Numbered from the stretch's first letter, positions 23,577-34,926 are shown. The stretch is 64,000 bases of DNA from Gliomastix tumulicola (GCA_001599755.1 BCHX01000001.1:5890001-5954000), one strand, 5' to 3'. Notes: generated by a model from the letters alone, not told the origin. Numbers and translations are program-made.

Positions 23577-24893
23577 CTACGGCTTGTCAACGATGAGCTC
23601 CTCGCCCGTCCACAGCGGACCGCCGGGGTACACCCAGCCCTCGTCGAGGACGCGGTCGTAGTACATGTCGAGCGAGGTGCGCATGCCGGGCGAGTCGGAG
23701 CCGATGTCCTCGGGGATCAGGATGCCCTGGGGAAGCGTGCCCGTGGCGGCACTGCTCGTGACGTTGATCTGGGCGCAGGTGGCGTAGATCTGGGGGTCGC
23801 CGAAGCCCTGGGCGGGCGGGTCGATGATGCCGGACCAGATGAGGTCGAGGCGGAGGAGGTACTGGCCGGGGGGCGTCTGTTCGGGGATGTCGAAGATGAA
23901 CTGAGGAGACTTGGAGTTAGCAAACCCAGGTTCCGTTGTTCGGACGGGACCTTCTCTGGCCCATGTCTTTGAGCTTCTGTGTCTAAAAGGGTGCATTTGG
24001 TTGACTTACCCTCTCAGGGATGCCGCTGTGGTTGGCCGGAAGCCAGAAGAGCGAGCCGTCGTCGTTGACCACCAGGCCCTTGGAGTAGATCTTGACCCAT
24101 TCCCCGTCACCGTTGTACTCGGTGACGTCCAGGCCCTCGGGGACCTTGGACAGGTGAGCCAGGTAGGGACCAACGTGGTTGATGTCCATGTACAGCTATC
24201 GACAAGGGAAGTCAGTCTCCTTTCCTTTCTTTCTTTCTCTTCCCCCTTTATCCAAAAGCGAGGCGAAGAAGGGAAAATACTCACCCCTCGGGGGTTGATC
24301 GGGTCACAGCTGCCGCGGTCGTAGGGGCAGTTGTCGAACGTCTCAGGCGTCCACCGGTCAGGCCCGCTGCGGGTATGAGCAACCTCGATCGTGTCACCGG
24401 CTGCGACGTTCAGGACCTCGGTAGTCGCGGCGGTCTCCATGTTGCCGCGGCCGCACTAGAGGGGAAAAACATGTTTCTTCTGTCAGCGTTGGGGGTCAAG
24501 AAGGCTCGAAGAGTTGTTGCTGCTGCTACTCACGCGGATGCTGTCGGCCTGGTCGAAGACGTATGTCGGGTCGACGTAGTTGCGGGTGTTGGGTAGGTAG
24601 CTCGGCGTGCTGGGCTCGACAAAGGGCTCCGTCTTGTTGCTGGAGTTGTGAATCTCCTTTAGCAGATGGAACACTCGAAGAAGGAGGGGGGGGGGAGCCT
24701 GAGAGTAGTGTCTCTCACGTACCGGACGTATTGAGACGGAGCCTGCCAGACGCCATTGTGGCGAAGGCGCATAAAGGCGACTATCACTCGTCAGACTCGC
24801 TTCGTCAAGAGCAAAAGAGGATGAAAGCATACAGTGGCCGTGGGCCGTGTTGGCAGCAACGGCGAGAGCTGCGAGGAACCGAAGAGAGGCCAT
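23577..24893 (-). CDS. AA9 lytic polysaccharide monooxygenase (secreted)
   Basis: Six exons: 24893-24833, 24780-24719, 24656-24534, 24455-24285, 24195-24010, 23900-23577; all junctions keep frame, giving 308 residues. A signal peptide (1-17) ends before His18, which would be the N-terminal copper ligand. The second brace ligand is His146 in INHVGP, and the axial Tyr240 lies in QIYATCAQINV. AA9 enzymes cleave cellulose or related glucans by copper-dependent oxidation outside the cell. There is no CBM1 module. Oddity: where most AA9s have a conserved His in an EHIALH-type segment, this one reads LDLIWSG (219-225), while the partner Gln238 is kept. An in-frame ATG lies 21 nt upstream, but the later start gives the cleaner signal peptide. 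Confidence 0.88.
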
Positions 24894-25049
24894 GGCGTCG
24901 ATGGTTCCGGTCAAAGGGAGCTGCGTTCAGGTTCAAGAAAGAAGCTGGTTGTGTCGATGAAGTTGCTGCTGCTGCTGCTGTCGAGGCTACTTGGGTGCTA
25001 CGATTTGGAAAGACTACTTACTCCCTTCATTGACGGGATCACGACGCCT

Positions 25050-25057
25050 CTTATATA
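25050..25057 (-). promoter_or_regulatory. TATA box of the AA9 gene
   Basis: TATATAAG read on the minus strand, about 160 nt upstream of the AA9 start codon. Strong TATA boxes are common in inducible fungal secreted-enzyme genes. No start site was mapped. Confidence 0.5.
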
Positions 25058-26480
25058 CTTTTTCTACGCCGCCCACCACGACCTCCTCAGGCGACAGCAT
25101 CACGGCGTGCCTCCCGTAACCTTCCCCGGCCTCCTGTCAAAAGACATCACGTAAAAGTGAAGTCAACCAAGACGCGGCACGGGAGGACCTCGCCCACATC
25201 CCAGCCTGTCACCCCTCCCTCGCCCTCCCGGAGTGATGATTCCTGTTCTTCCATGCATGGGACTTACAGCCAGAAAGAAGCACCTGTCTTCCTGAGCTTA
25301 GCCTCCCATGCAAGGACAAGTGCCATGGGGGAGAAAAAAAAAAGCTTGGTGCGGGATGTTGGTGTCCGATGCCCTTGTTTGGATGGTTCGGGCAGGCGAA
25401 GCTGCCTCTCTTCGAGACTCTGTTGGTTTTGGAACCTGCTGTTTCGAGAAGAGGCTGCAGCATCGACCGGGGTATTTTAGATTGGGGGTAATCTTGATGG
25501 CAGCTGTCAGGCTGACTTTAGTGCCCGATCGGATCGACAACTGACATGCCGGGCCGGCGTGAGGTTTTCCTTTGTCCGCGTGATCTGCTGCGACGGGCGA
25601 AACAACGTTGGCCGATTCAGGACTCATGTTTCTAGAAGACGAAGAATCCGGGGAATGCTTGTGGAAACAGAAACAGCTCGGCATTCACAAACAGAGGGCT
25701 ATGGGGAAAGATAAGAAGTAGCTAGAGGAGAAGTTGCTTCTGATCACCCCGGAACCACAAGGCGGGGAGCGTGCTGGGTCCATAAGGCGCCATCTTATCA
25801 ATCAAGAGGGACATGTTGTTGGAAAGAGGGACAAGGAACCGGCAGTTAGGGACTTTGGGCACGGGCTCGTCCAATAGAGAGCTAGACGAAGGAGGAGGCT
25901 GTTTGATGACTGACACTGTGGGATGTCAATAGATGAACTCGGGGTCCGCGCATCGCGGTCCATTGACCAGGGTGGAAACGCTGTGCCTCAAAAGTATCCT
26001 ATTCTGGAAATCATGAGGTCTTTTTCAGTCCTAAAATAGTCGAACTTGGCAGTGCAACTCACGGCTTCAGACGGCAGAGCAGGAGTCGACAAGGAGAGAG
26101 AGAGTTGGCTGCCGGCTTATACTTCTTGGGATCCGACTATACGACAGCACCCGACGTCAAATTTAGGTCCGTTCCTCCGTTGCCAATCCCCCGCGGGCCT
26201 GTGCTCCTGAGCCCCTCCCCCTGACAACTCGGCAGTCGGTGGTTACTCCCTAGCTGACACACAGACAGATAGGTCACCTGGGCAATATCCGTGTAAACGA
26301 GAGTGATACTCGTGCATATTGAGGATAGGATTGAAGTAATTATTCCACTAATGAGCTTCGCCCTGCTCCGGTAGAGTCTCCATTCCTTCGCTCTGTGCAC
26401 GTTTATGTCTGCTTCCGTCATGGGAGGGAAAGCAGCCTGGGGAAAGAAAACCAGGATCCAGCAGCACGAATTCCCGTGTT

Positions 26481-26575
26481 TGTCCCAATATCTGGCCTCC
26501 CTCCCAGTATCTAGCCACTCCCAGTATCTCTAGCCACTCCCAGTATCTCTAGCCCCTCCCAGTATCTAGCCCCCT
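26481..26575. repeat. Tandem minisatellite, unit about 17-19 nt
   Basis: Four to five copies of a CTCCCAGTATCTCTAGCC-type unit. Copies differ by presence of an extra CT and by A or C at the end; the first copy is diverged. Non-coding. Confidence 0.85.
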
Positions 26576-26758
26576 CAAGTTTTGTAACCATTCCAAGATT
26601 ACGCTTGGATCGTGATGATTGCAACAAATAGCGTACTTACTTCTTAGACAACGAGGCAATAACTCTCTAACGCTCAGGGAATCTGTCCACGAGCAACACT
26701 CGTCCTGAACGATCCGGTCCGATTCGCTGAGTGACAGCTAGTATTCTTCAAATGGAGC

Positions 26759-26867
26759 CTCAGAAAAAAAAGAGAGAGAAAAGAAGAAGAAAAGAAGAAG
26801 AGAAGAAAGAAATAAAAAAGAGACAGATCAAAAAGAAGAAGAAAAAAGAAGAAGGGAAAAAAGCCCA
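26759..26867. repeat. Polypurine tract (GA/AAG-rich), about 110 nt
   Basis: Almost pure A/G on the plus strand, with short GAA, AAG and A8 runs and only a few pyrimidines (near 26817-26830). A chance frame stays open through it in both directions, rich in Lys on one strand and Phe/Leu on the other; neither looks real. Confidence 0.9.
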
Positions 26868-27020
26868 TTATGCACCCTCCTTCTTCGGCATAGAGTACTT
26901 GTTTACCACGGTAGGAGAGGGTTTATCACGCATCTCCTCTGTTTTTGCCAACGGCACAACTTCATTAGCAACTGTGTTTCCAAGAGTTTGAGTTTTTTTT
27001 TTCCGCAATACACCTCCTCA

Positions 27021-28061
27021 TCAAGAGGAAGCCCCGGTAAGGAACAAACTCCGGGGGGGGAAGGGAAGAGAGGAACACGAACCTATAAGCGAAGGTACAC
27101 CGCTAGACTGTCGCGCCCGGAGCATCTCGTCAGTGCCCAGTATATTCGACCGCACAAGCACGTCCCACGACTTCCGCAGCATCGCGGACCTCTCCGCCGC
27201 CATGCCGGCCTCCCGCTTCTGCGCGCTGCCGCCGAACCGGGCCCGGCACACGGCGAGGCCGTAGTCCCTGGCCCACAGCCGCACGGCCTCCTTCTCGCGC
27301 AGGATCGCCGTCGACCGCTGCGTCGCGTCGCGGCGCTCGAAGCCCGCCCGCAGCTGGGCGGTGGCGAGCTGGACCGATGCTCGTCTCTTCCTGTCGTCGG
27401 TGAGGGCCTCGCGCTTCACAATCATGCCAATCCAGATGCGGTGCTCCTCGTCGCGTACGGACATATCCTCGCGCCGCTCGGCCTGGAAGCACGCGATGCA
27501 TTTCCAGAGATGCTCGATGCGCGCGACGATTACCATCCTCCTCTTCGCCTTCCCCTCACTGCCCGGAGCCGAGGCGCTGTTGCCGCCGCCGCCGCCGCAG
27601 ACCTGGACGCAGGTAGGGTCTCCGCAGATGAGCTTGATCATCATGCCGTGGCCGCAGGCTTTGCAGTCCAGCTGCACGAAGCAGCAGGGCATGTTCTTCT
27701 CCGCCTCCTTCTCCAGCTTCTTCCTCTTTCCTTCCTCTGTGTCCTCCTTCACCCTGCTTTCGATAAGGGCAGTACAGCGAGAGGAGGGACAGCGAGAGGC
27801 GGGACAGCGAAAGATGGGACACTGAGGGGCGGAAGAGTGAGAGGTTGAAGGGTCAGAAGTTGAGGGGTTAGAGGTTGAAGAGTGAGAGGTTGAAGAGTGA
27901 GAGGTGAAAGGGCGAGAGGCGGAAGAGCGAGAATGGGAACGGGAACGGGGTTGATGGAGAGGTTGCCAATTGAATGGTGCTCTCTGCCTCGAGCTTCGGC
28001 TTCGAGATGCCCGCCTCGGAGGATAGTGAGCAGGCCGTTGCTCAGGGTTGTATCGCTCCAT
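27021..28061 (-). CDS. Orphan basic protein with Cys motifs and N-terminal Ser/Thr repeats
   Basis: Single exon, 346 codons plus stop. From the middle onward nearly every codon ends in G or C, matching the true genes. Residues 1-50 are Arg/Ser-rich. Residues about 55-80 are short imperfect repeats of a T-S-H/N-S-S type, followed by three CP-containing repeats. A Lys/Glu helix follows, then a cluster with CC, CKAC, CGDPTC and VC, and 40 residues later CIAC, which could bind zinc. The C-terminal third is a charged predicted helix. I recognise no family. The start could also be the Met beginning MPCCFVQLD. The final 25 residues have weaker codon bias and may belong to an unrecognised splice variant. 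Confidence 0.6.
   Translation of the reverse strand: MERYNPEQRPAHYPPRRASRSRSSRQRAPFNWQPLHQPRSRSHSRSSASRPFTSHSSTSHSSTSNPSTSDPSTSHSSAPQCPIFRCPASRCPSSRCTALIESRVKEDTEEGKRKKLEKEAEKNMPCCFVQLDCKACGHGMMIKLICGDPTCVQVCGGGGGNSASAPGSEGKAKRRMVIVARIEHLWKCIACFQAERREDMSVRDEEHRIWIGMIVKREALTDDRKRRASVQLATAQLRAGFERRDATQRSTAILREKEAVRLWARDYGLAVCRARFGGSAQKREAGMAAERSAMLRKSWDVLVRSNILGTDEMLRARQSSGVPSLIGSCSSLPFPPRSLFLTGASS
27780..27925 (-). repeat. Degenerate short tandem repeats inside the orphan gene
   Basis: Many imperfect 12-15-nt units of a GAGAGGTTGAAGAGT type on the plus strand. On the minus strand they encode Ser/Thr/His-rich and CP-rich peptide repeats. Length variation here would stay in frame when units are multiples of three. 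Confidence 0.7.
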
Positions 28062-28903
28062 CGTTGCTTTTCGTTGTCAAGTCTTGCAACGCGGGCCGTC
28101 TCTCTCTGGATTTGTGTGCGTGTGTGAGTCGTAAAGGTAAAGGTAAATTTGTTATACTGCCGGGATCTGTCAGGTTTCTGATGCCCGCTCGGGTTGCGCG
28201 CACCGCCCTCCAGAGTCCCAATAGCAGGTTTTCGGTGGTGTAGGATATATGATCATCCAGAGTGGCCTCAAAGTCGGTTGGTAAGGTGTTGAGAAGACAG
28301 GATGGTCTGACGAGCAGCGGCCGTCGTGGGTACTCTATATATTTGAGAACATGTGTCCATGATGATGGATGTATGAAAGCCATTCCCCAAGTTGGGCTAC
28401 GGGATCATGGAGCCTGGCACCAAAAGCATCACTGTTGGCAGTGGCCCTTTTCCCAGGTGGCGTTGGAAGTTTCCCAAAGATTGCGTTCGCCAACACTCAC
28501 CCTCTCAGCAGCTTCTCAGATGGGCACCTTGAGAGCTGTGGCTGAATTGAAGTGATCGAAAAAACGGCAAGACATCGATTTACTTACTCTCCAATTGGCC
28601 TTTGGAGGGAAAAAATTTAGGGAGGCTAGAACTCGCAATGTTTCTCGGTGGCGCTGAGGCTTGATGGATGAGGCTATGCTGGTTAAATCTTGTCGTCTCG
28701 GCCAATGAGACGCCACGGGGGAACAAGACACGGTAAGATGGGCTGGAAGAGGAAATGTATCAGGAGGAAGTAAAGTTCAAAGTCAAATATCTCGAAAGGC
28801 CTCCCAGGAACCTGTTTGCTTGCTTGTTATGCCGACGCCCATCCATGACCGATTGAAAATACACGTAAATACACACCTGCCCGATCGTCGCTGAAAGATT
28901 TTT
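28062..28903. other. Intergenic region, no gene seen
   Basis: About 840 nt between the start of the orphan gene and the 3' end of the DUG3 gene, both minus strand. It should contain the orphan's promoter and the DUG3 3' UTR. No ORF with coding character. Confidence 0.6.
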
Positions 28904-30647
28904 TTAGGAAGCCTCTGCCCCCAAAGGAAGCTCAGAAAAGAATTGAGTTGCCTTTTTGGCTACGCGAGCTCCCGTGTTGAGCTGATTACGGCCGGGGCTC
29001 AACGCCTCGTCGTGAGCAGTTGGTGATGAATCATTTCCTGCAGGGAATTCATCAATCTGAGTCACCGATGTCCGTTTTACTTTGATATTGCCTTTGGCTG
29101 GAGACAGCCGCAACGGAAACGATGAAGGCGTGTTTGGCGAGGACCCAGATGGGGGAACGGCGGCCACCTCACGCAGAAGGCTAGGAGACAGCAGAGAGCG
29201 ACGGACAACGTCTGGGCTGAGGCCTCTGATGCTCCCGTTGGCAGGGCCATGGAGCTTCCCACTGCCCGTTTCAACGGACGGACTGAGAGAGCCAGAGGTG
29301 GGGGCCTTCTCGTTGGAAGCTAGACCCTTTGCCTGGACGAAGGCGCTGGACCTGACGTGGTACGGATCCCGCTCGTAATACTTGTCGAGGATCGGGTGCA
29401 TCATGACCGTCTGTCTGTGTATGGTCAGGATAGAGTTTGTCGGAACATTAACCCAGTTTTCTAAGACAAATCCAATGGTTTAGCATAGCACCCTGATGGG
29501 AAGAGAGCGAGGTTGAGAAGGAGGTTGGAATGAGGTTAGAAAGGTTGTTGGAAAGGAGGTTGGAGCGTTCGATCACAGATACAAGTTGGTGTAAGTTCAA
29601 TCAGTACTCACCGCGCTCGAACGTGAGTGGCTCGCTCGCCACCAACACAATGTCAGCCCCCTTGTCTCTGCGCTCCATCTGGTACTGCCGATCATCCGGG
29701 GACGACGTGCGAGTCACCCACTGCGTCCCCGACGAATAGTACAAGCTGGCCGCCTCGTCCTTGGCGCTGCTGATGTACCGCGTGCAGATGACACTGTGCC
29801 CGTCCGTGACGGCGAAGTTGAGCAGGCTCCGCGTATCCACGTCCTCGTTCTGGATCACGCTCTGCGGGATGGCGTCCGTCATCTCGTTGATCAGGGCGAT
29901 GGTCTGCTCCATGGCCTTCCGGAGCACCGTCGGGCCGAAGCCCTTGTCCGGGCACACGTCCGGGTCGTGGCCCAGCCTCTCGAGCGTGTCGAGGAAGAGC
30001 GCAAAGGCCCACTCGCTGTCCGTCCCGCCCTGCACGCCCAGATACCACTTGTCGGCCAGCCGCGCGGCGAGGCGGCGCTTGATGTACTTCCACCCGCCCA
30101 GCCCGCCATTGTGCATCCACATCAGGCTCCCGTGCGTGAAGGGGTGGCAGTTGTCCTCGGTCAGGGAGCCCTCGGTCGTGGCGCGGACGTGCGCGAAGAT
30201 GAGTCGGGACGCCGTCTTGGAGGCGATGCGCTGCAGGTTGGTGCAGTTCCACGCCGGGATGGTGGATGTGAAGAGGCAGGGCGCCGGCCCCAGCTTGGGG
30301 TCCGTGTAGAAGCCTATGCCGAAGCCATCTGCGTTGTTCTGCCCTCGTCGTGTGTCCTTTTGTTGTTGTTATCGAGTCAGCATCTTTGCTACGGGTTGGT
30401 TCGTAATGAGCACGTGGCTCGTTTGTTCGCACGGGGAGGGAGGGTTTTGCAGCCGTACCAGTCGGAGGCGCGAGTCGAAGGACTGCTTGAGGATGGAATG
30501 CGTAGGATCCAATATCAGCTTCGAGAGAAGGATCTCGTCGCTGCCCTTGTAGACCTGGTTTAGCGTCAGCGGAAGGCCTTGTCTCGGGGTTCTCAAAGTG
30601 CCCGCCGGCATCGGGCATATCTCGAAACGTACCAGGAAGCGACACAT
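28904..30647 (-). CDS. DUG3: Class-II glutamine amidotransferase, DUG3 (glutathione degradation)
   Basis: Exons 30647-30633, 30554-30459, 30356-29612 and 29460-28904, giving 470 residues. The 15-nt first exon encodes only MCRFL, so the catalytic N-terminal nucleophile Cys2 is supplied by a tiny exon and followed directly by VYKGSDEILLSKL. Conserved class-II amidotransferase features follow: NNADGFGIGFY, FAHVRATTEG, NCHPF, LMWMHNGGLGG and GGTDSEW. In yeast, Dug3 with Dug2 (and the dipeptidase Dug1) degrades glutathione independently of gamma-glutamyl transpeptidase. The C-terminal 150 residues are Ser/Pro-rich and variable. It is divergent from the Cdt2 gene across 1.2 kb. Dug2 and Dug1 are not in this window. 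Confidence 0.93.
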
Positions 30648-31867
30648 CGTGGGAGCGGCAGCCCGACGAGAGCGGGGAGCATGAGAGGCTGCGTCGGTAG
30701 GCGTGCGAAGGTTGGTGAAGGGAAGGAGAAAAGAAGCGAAGAAGAGACCGAGGACGAGTTACGGATGGTGTTTTTTTTTGATTGCTCTAGGGATTGCATA
30801 AGACAAACAGCATCACGGAGCGGAATGACACCATTGCCCTTGGACGGGTTTTAGAGCACCGACGACCCTGGGCTGGAATCAGCAGGAGGTGGGGCTCAGG
30901 TACCGAGAACCTTTCTGGTGGGCCTACGGAAGGGGCAGCTGCAGGTATCGGTAACTGAAACCCATCGGGATGGTGTGCGATCACGGGGACACGCTGGCTC
31001 GACAATGACTGGACAATATCGTGCAGGATACGCAGATCTGTGCTGCACACCGCCATCTTGGTCTCGGTGCCCGAATACCACGCCCGAAAAATGCACTCTT
31101 CAGCTGAAAACCCCAGTGCGCAACTACCACTGGGACATACAGTGGTCACAAGACCAGGCCCGGACGTACTCAGGTCTGCTAGCTCCCGGCCGGGGGAAGA
31201 GCCTGATGACGTGCCAGGGTCTCCATCCCCTTAGTCAGGCCTGCTTCAGCGGTGCTCACTGGCTCAGCAGCGATGCCAAATCAATCAGATACTCGAGTTC
31301 ACATACGAATAATGCAAACATAAGCATGAAAATAATGCACCGTTCGCACGCAATAATCCTCAGCTAATCCTGCTCGCCCGACGAACCCGTTGCAGTGCAG
31401 GCGGTGCCCTTCGATCGGGAGCCGCCTGGAATCTGTAGTGACGGGAACTCTTCAGGCTCTTATTACAGCAGCCCCGACCCTCTAAAGAGCCTACCGGCTA
31501 GAGAGGCCCCACAAAACGCGACGGGAATCACCACTCTGTAGGTACACGTTCCGCGTCCACGACGCCTCGGGTCTCTACTAATTATACGCACCGCGTTCTC
31601 CCCACCACCGGCCACCTCCACGGGCCACGGACAAAACCAGCCATTTCCTCGTTTCGATATTTCTGTATTTTCCCCCTCACCTGTACCTCACTTTCGTTTG
31701 ACTTTGAATTCGCCTTTTCCTCAAATTTCGGTCATAAATTTTCAGTTCTCGAGCCAACGATACATCGATATATCGATCCCACTCCCACGGAAACCTCGTT
31801 TACGTCGACAGCTTACCACATTCGGCCAATTGGTCTCGATTTCCAGCTGGGGAGGGGGTTAGGCAGT
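30648..31867. other. Divergent promoter region between DUG3 and Cdt2 genes
   Basis: About 1.2 kb with no supported gene. A 149-codon frame at 30918-31367 (+) is low in third-position G/C and has no motif. The 250 nt before the Cdt2 start is pyrimidine-rich (31650-31760), as expected for a leader. Confidence 0.6.
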
Positions 31868-34270
31868 ATGGAGGGCGAGGACGGATACACGCACAGCTTG
31901 GGCGGCAGCAGAATGCCCTCAGTCCGTCTCCAGCAGCAGCAGCAGCAGCAGCAGCTATGCAGCCCGCCACGACGGGCATCGTCCCCGGTCTTCTCCTCGC
32001 CTCCGCCGCCGCCGTCAGGCAAGGAGAGACGGAACCCTTCCGTGACGCCGAGACGCTTCCGCAAGTTCTTCACGCCCACGACACGGTCCATGCGAGCCCG
32101 GAGGATCCTGTCTGATCTAGATGAGCCGTCGTTGAACCGCCAGCAGCTGCCGTCGTCGCCGAGGTCCTTGAGGAGTGGTGATGATGTCCTGGGCTCGAGT
32201 CCGCTGTGTCCACCGATGCCGACGAGCCAGGAGTCTACGTGTGGGAGTGCATCACAACGGCGGAAGCGAGGCCATGAGCAGATGATCAGGGAGGATGAGG
32301 AGATAGCCCAAGAACCGCAGATCGATTCGCCGTTGCCGCCATTCCGTCCTATGACACCGGTTCCCGAGTCCGCCGTCCCTCGAGGTTTGACCGCATCACC
32401 GCAGCTGACAGGATCCGGAGCCGGGTTCCAGCTGCAGACGGCTGACCCGAGCCAAGCCGAGGACTGGCGTAAGAGGACTTTGGTAAGCTGAATGCTCATG
32501 TGAGACATCTGTCTTATACTAACCGCTCATGGTATACAGAGTCAGTTCTTCCGAGCCAGTCGTGGACAGGCGAAACCCTCAAAGGACGAAGTACCGTTGG
32601 AGACTCCGGAAAACAAGACGCAAAAGAGGGTAAAGCAGAAGGTCAGGGAGACCTATGAGCCCAGCCCAGTGCGGAAGTTCGTAAACCGTGGCTTCGAGGC
32701 CCAGCTCTTGGATCGTGAGCATGGCTTCTCAACATTCGCCGGCAGACGGGCACTCGCCCGGCCAGCTTTCGACCCCAGGGCAGACACGACAGCTTTCTAC
32801 AGCTCGAGAGAGGACTGGTATAACAATGCCGCCAACCCAGGCCGTCCGACCCCGTTCTGCCTCGCCAGCAGCAGGCTATCACCCATCACGGTCATAGGCG
32901 ACGAGTCGGGCCACCTTCGTTTCCTAGATATCGACGGCGACCGGCCACAGGAGGAGAAGCTGCGGGCCACTCTCAGCGTCCACAACAACGCCATCATGGA
33001 CGTGGCCTTTTCAGAGGACGAGGCGAAGCTAGTAACAGCAAGCGGCGACCGGACGTGCAAGGTCATTGACGTGGCAACACAGACCATCGCGATGAGTCTT
33101 CAGGGTGAGCATGAAAGCCTCATCCGCCAAGCCTCCTTCCAGCCGGGGCAGTCGCAGGGCAACGTGTTAGCCACGAGCGACGGACACGGGAAGATCGTGA
33201 TCTGGGATCTGAGGTGTGGTCAGCTGCCCGCGCAGACGTTTTCCGTCCGAGATAGCACAAGCAAGCAGTTCAAGTCGTGGCGCAACACGCGGAACCCCGT
33301 GGTCAGCGGCAGCGCGTCCAACGTGGTCCGCAACGCGCACTGGCAGGACTACGACAAGCGGCAGACGACCACATCTCTGACCTCGATCCAGTGGCTCCCG
33401 GCTGGGCGCGAGCACCTCATCCTCTCCGGCTCGGCGGCGAGCGCGGCCGTCAAGCTCTGGGACGCGCGGTGCATGAGGCCACCGCGGAGCACCAAGCACT
33501 GCATGCACGTGTCCGAGGCGCGGCCCCCGAGCCACCACACGTTCCGCGACTACGGCCTTACGTCCATCGCGCTCAGCGCCGACGCAACGCGCTTCTACAC
33601 CGTCTGCCGCGACAACACCATCTACGCCTACTCGACCGCCCACCTCATGCTCGGCGAGGCCCCCGAGCTCTCCAACAACACGGACAAGCGCTTCCCGCGC
33701 GGCGCGCGCGGTCTCGGACCCCTCTACGGCCTCAAGAACGAGCACCTCGAGGTCCGCTCCTTCTACATCAAGGCCCGGATCCGCGCGCCCTCGAACCGGG
33801 GCCCGGAGCTCATGGCCGTCGGCAGCACGGGCGCCTGGCCGGTCCTCATCCCGACCGACGACCGGTACCTCCGCGCCGCCTGGTCCCGCCGCAACCACGT
33901 CCTCCGCCGCGATCATCCCGCCGCCCCCTCGTACTCGCGCGCCCTCAACACGCCCATGACGCTGACGCCCTCCAACTGCGACATCCCCATCTACCAGTGC
34001 GGCACCCCGCTCGCGTACGGGCACGGGAAGGAGGTCTCCAACATCAGCTGGACGCGCGCGGGGCGGCTCGTCACGGCGTCGGACGACGGGTACGTCCGGC
34101 ACTGGCAGGAGGACGCCGCGAAAGCGAGACATCTAAGGCAGGTTGGGAATTTCGGCGGCGAGAGGTGGATGTCCGGGTGGGCGCTTGCCGAGGACGACTG
34201 GGATGCCGATGATGACGATGACGATGACGATGATGACGACGGCGACGACGACGACGGCGGTGAAGAATGA
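31868..34270 (+). CDS. cdt2: WD40 substrate receptor Cdt2 (CRL4 ubiquitin ligase)
   Basis: Exons 31868-32482 and 32540-34270, 781 residues; the intron 32483-32539 has GTAAGC and ACAG. The N-terminal third is low complexity, with a Gln8 tract (22-29) and PRRFRKFFTP. A WD40 propeller begins at about residue 300 (SPITVIGDESGHLRFLDID), with repeats including AIMDVAFSEDEAKLVTASGD, GKIVIWDLR and AVKLWDAR. The end GERWMSGWALAEDDWD then passes into a long Asp run. In fission yeast and animals, Cdt2 recruits PCNA-bound Cdt1 and other S-phase substrates (Spd1, Set8) to Cul4-Ddb1. The acidic tail may be lineage-specific. Nuclear function inferred from the family. Confidence 0.85.
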
Positions 34271-34926
34271 GCGGCGTTTTCTGACTTGGGATATTCTGAA
34301 CCTCCTTTTTTTTGTGTTTGAGTTCTTCCTTTGTTGGGCCCCTGAGAGCCAAGAAAGGTTTCTGGTTCACGGGGTTTCTTCTTCGGATGTGGGAAATGGG
34401 AAATGCTGGATGTCAGGTTTGGGGGGGATTAGAAGGGAAAGGATTTGGAGTCGAGTTGCTTTTACGGTAGCCACAGGCGTTCAGGATCAGCGAGCCGGCT
34501 GTCTTTGTTGTTCAATTCAACATCAATTTATTCTCATACCATCTACCATCAACGTGCCGTCTCGAACCTTGCTGTGCGGTTCTGCCGTAATGAGCTGTCG
34601 TGCTGACACAATACTAGAGGATCGGATCGTAGGATATCAATTCAAAAGTATCTGTGCGAGCAGTCCATATCTATCCTACTCGAGGAACAGCCATGAACTT
34701 AGGAATAATTTATGTGAATGTTATTCATGTGTAGGCCCGTCGCAGTCAACCTCAAACACCAGAGATCGATCGTGTTCCTTCCCATAGGATATCTCAAGTA
34801 CTCCAATGCCAACCAAGATGAAAACGCCAAAAGTGTATCATATCGTATCCTACCCGTTCCAGTCAGAGCATTCACCAAATCGCGCGCCGCTGCCGTCTAC
34901 GCTCGCTGACAATAAAGCCCTGGCTC
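34271..34926. other. Convergent intergenic region, no gene seen
   Basis: About 650 nt between the stops of Cdt2 (+) and the heme-oxygenase-like gene (-). It holds both 3' UTRs; no coding signal. Confidence 0.6.

Larger units (their letters stand above)
24894..27020. other. Intergenic region upstream of AA9, no gene seen
   Basis: About 2.1 kb. The left end is the AA9 promoter with a TATA box. Further right lie a short tandem minisatellite (26481-26575) and a long polypurine tract (26759-26867), described separately. ORFs are short and low in third-position G/C. Confidence 0.6.

Noticed and set aside
26674..26991. Lys-rich (+) and Phe/Leu-rich (-) ORFs
   Set aside because: Both are products of the polypurine tract.
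31505..31530. MCB-like AACGCGAC upstream of Cdt2
   Set aside because: Only five of six bases match ACGCGT and there is no second copy nearby, so S-phase control cannot be claimed from it.
33167..34132. 321-codon antisense ORF inside the Cdt2 gene
   Set aside because: It is a shadow of the G/C-rich third positions of Cdt2; composition is Arg/Ala/Val/Gly only.
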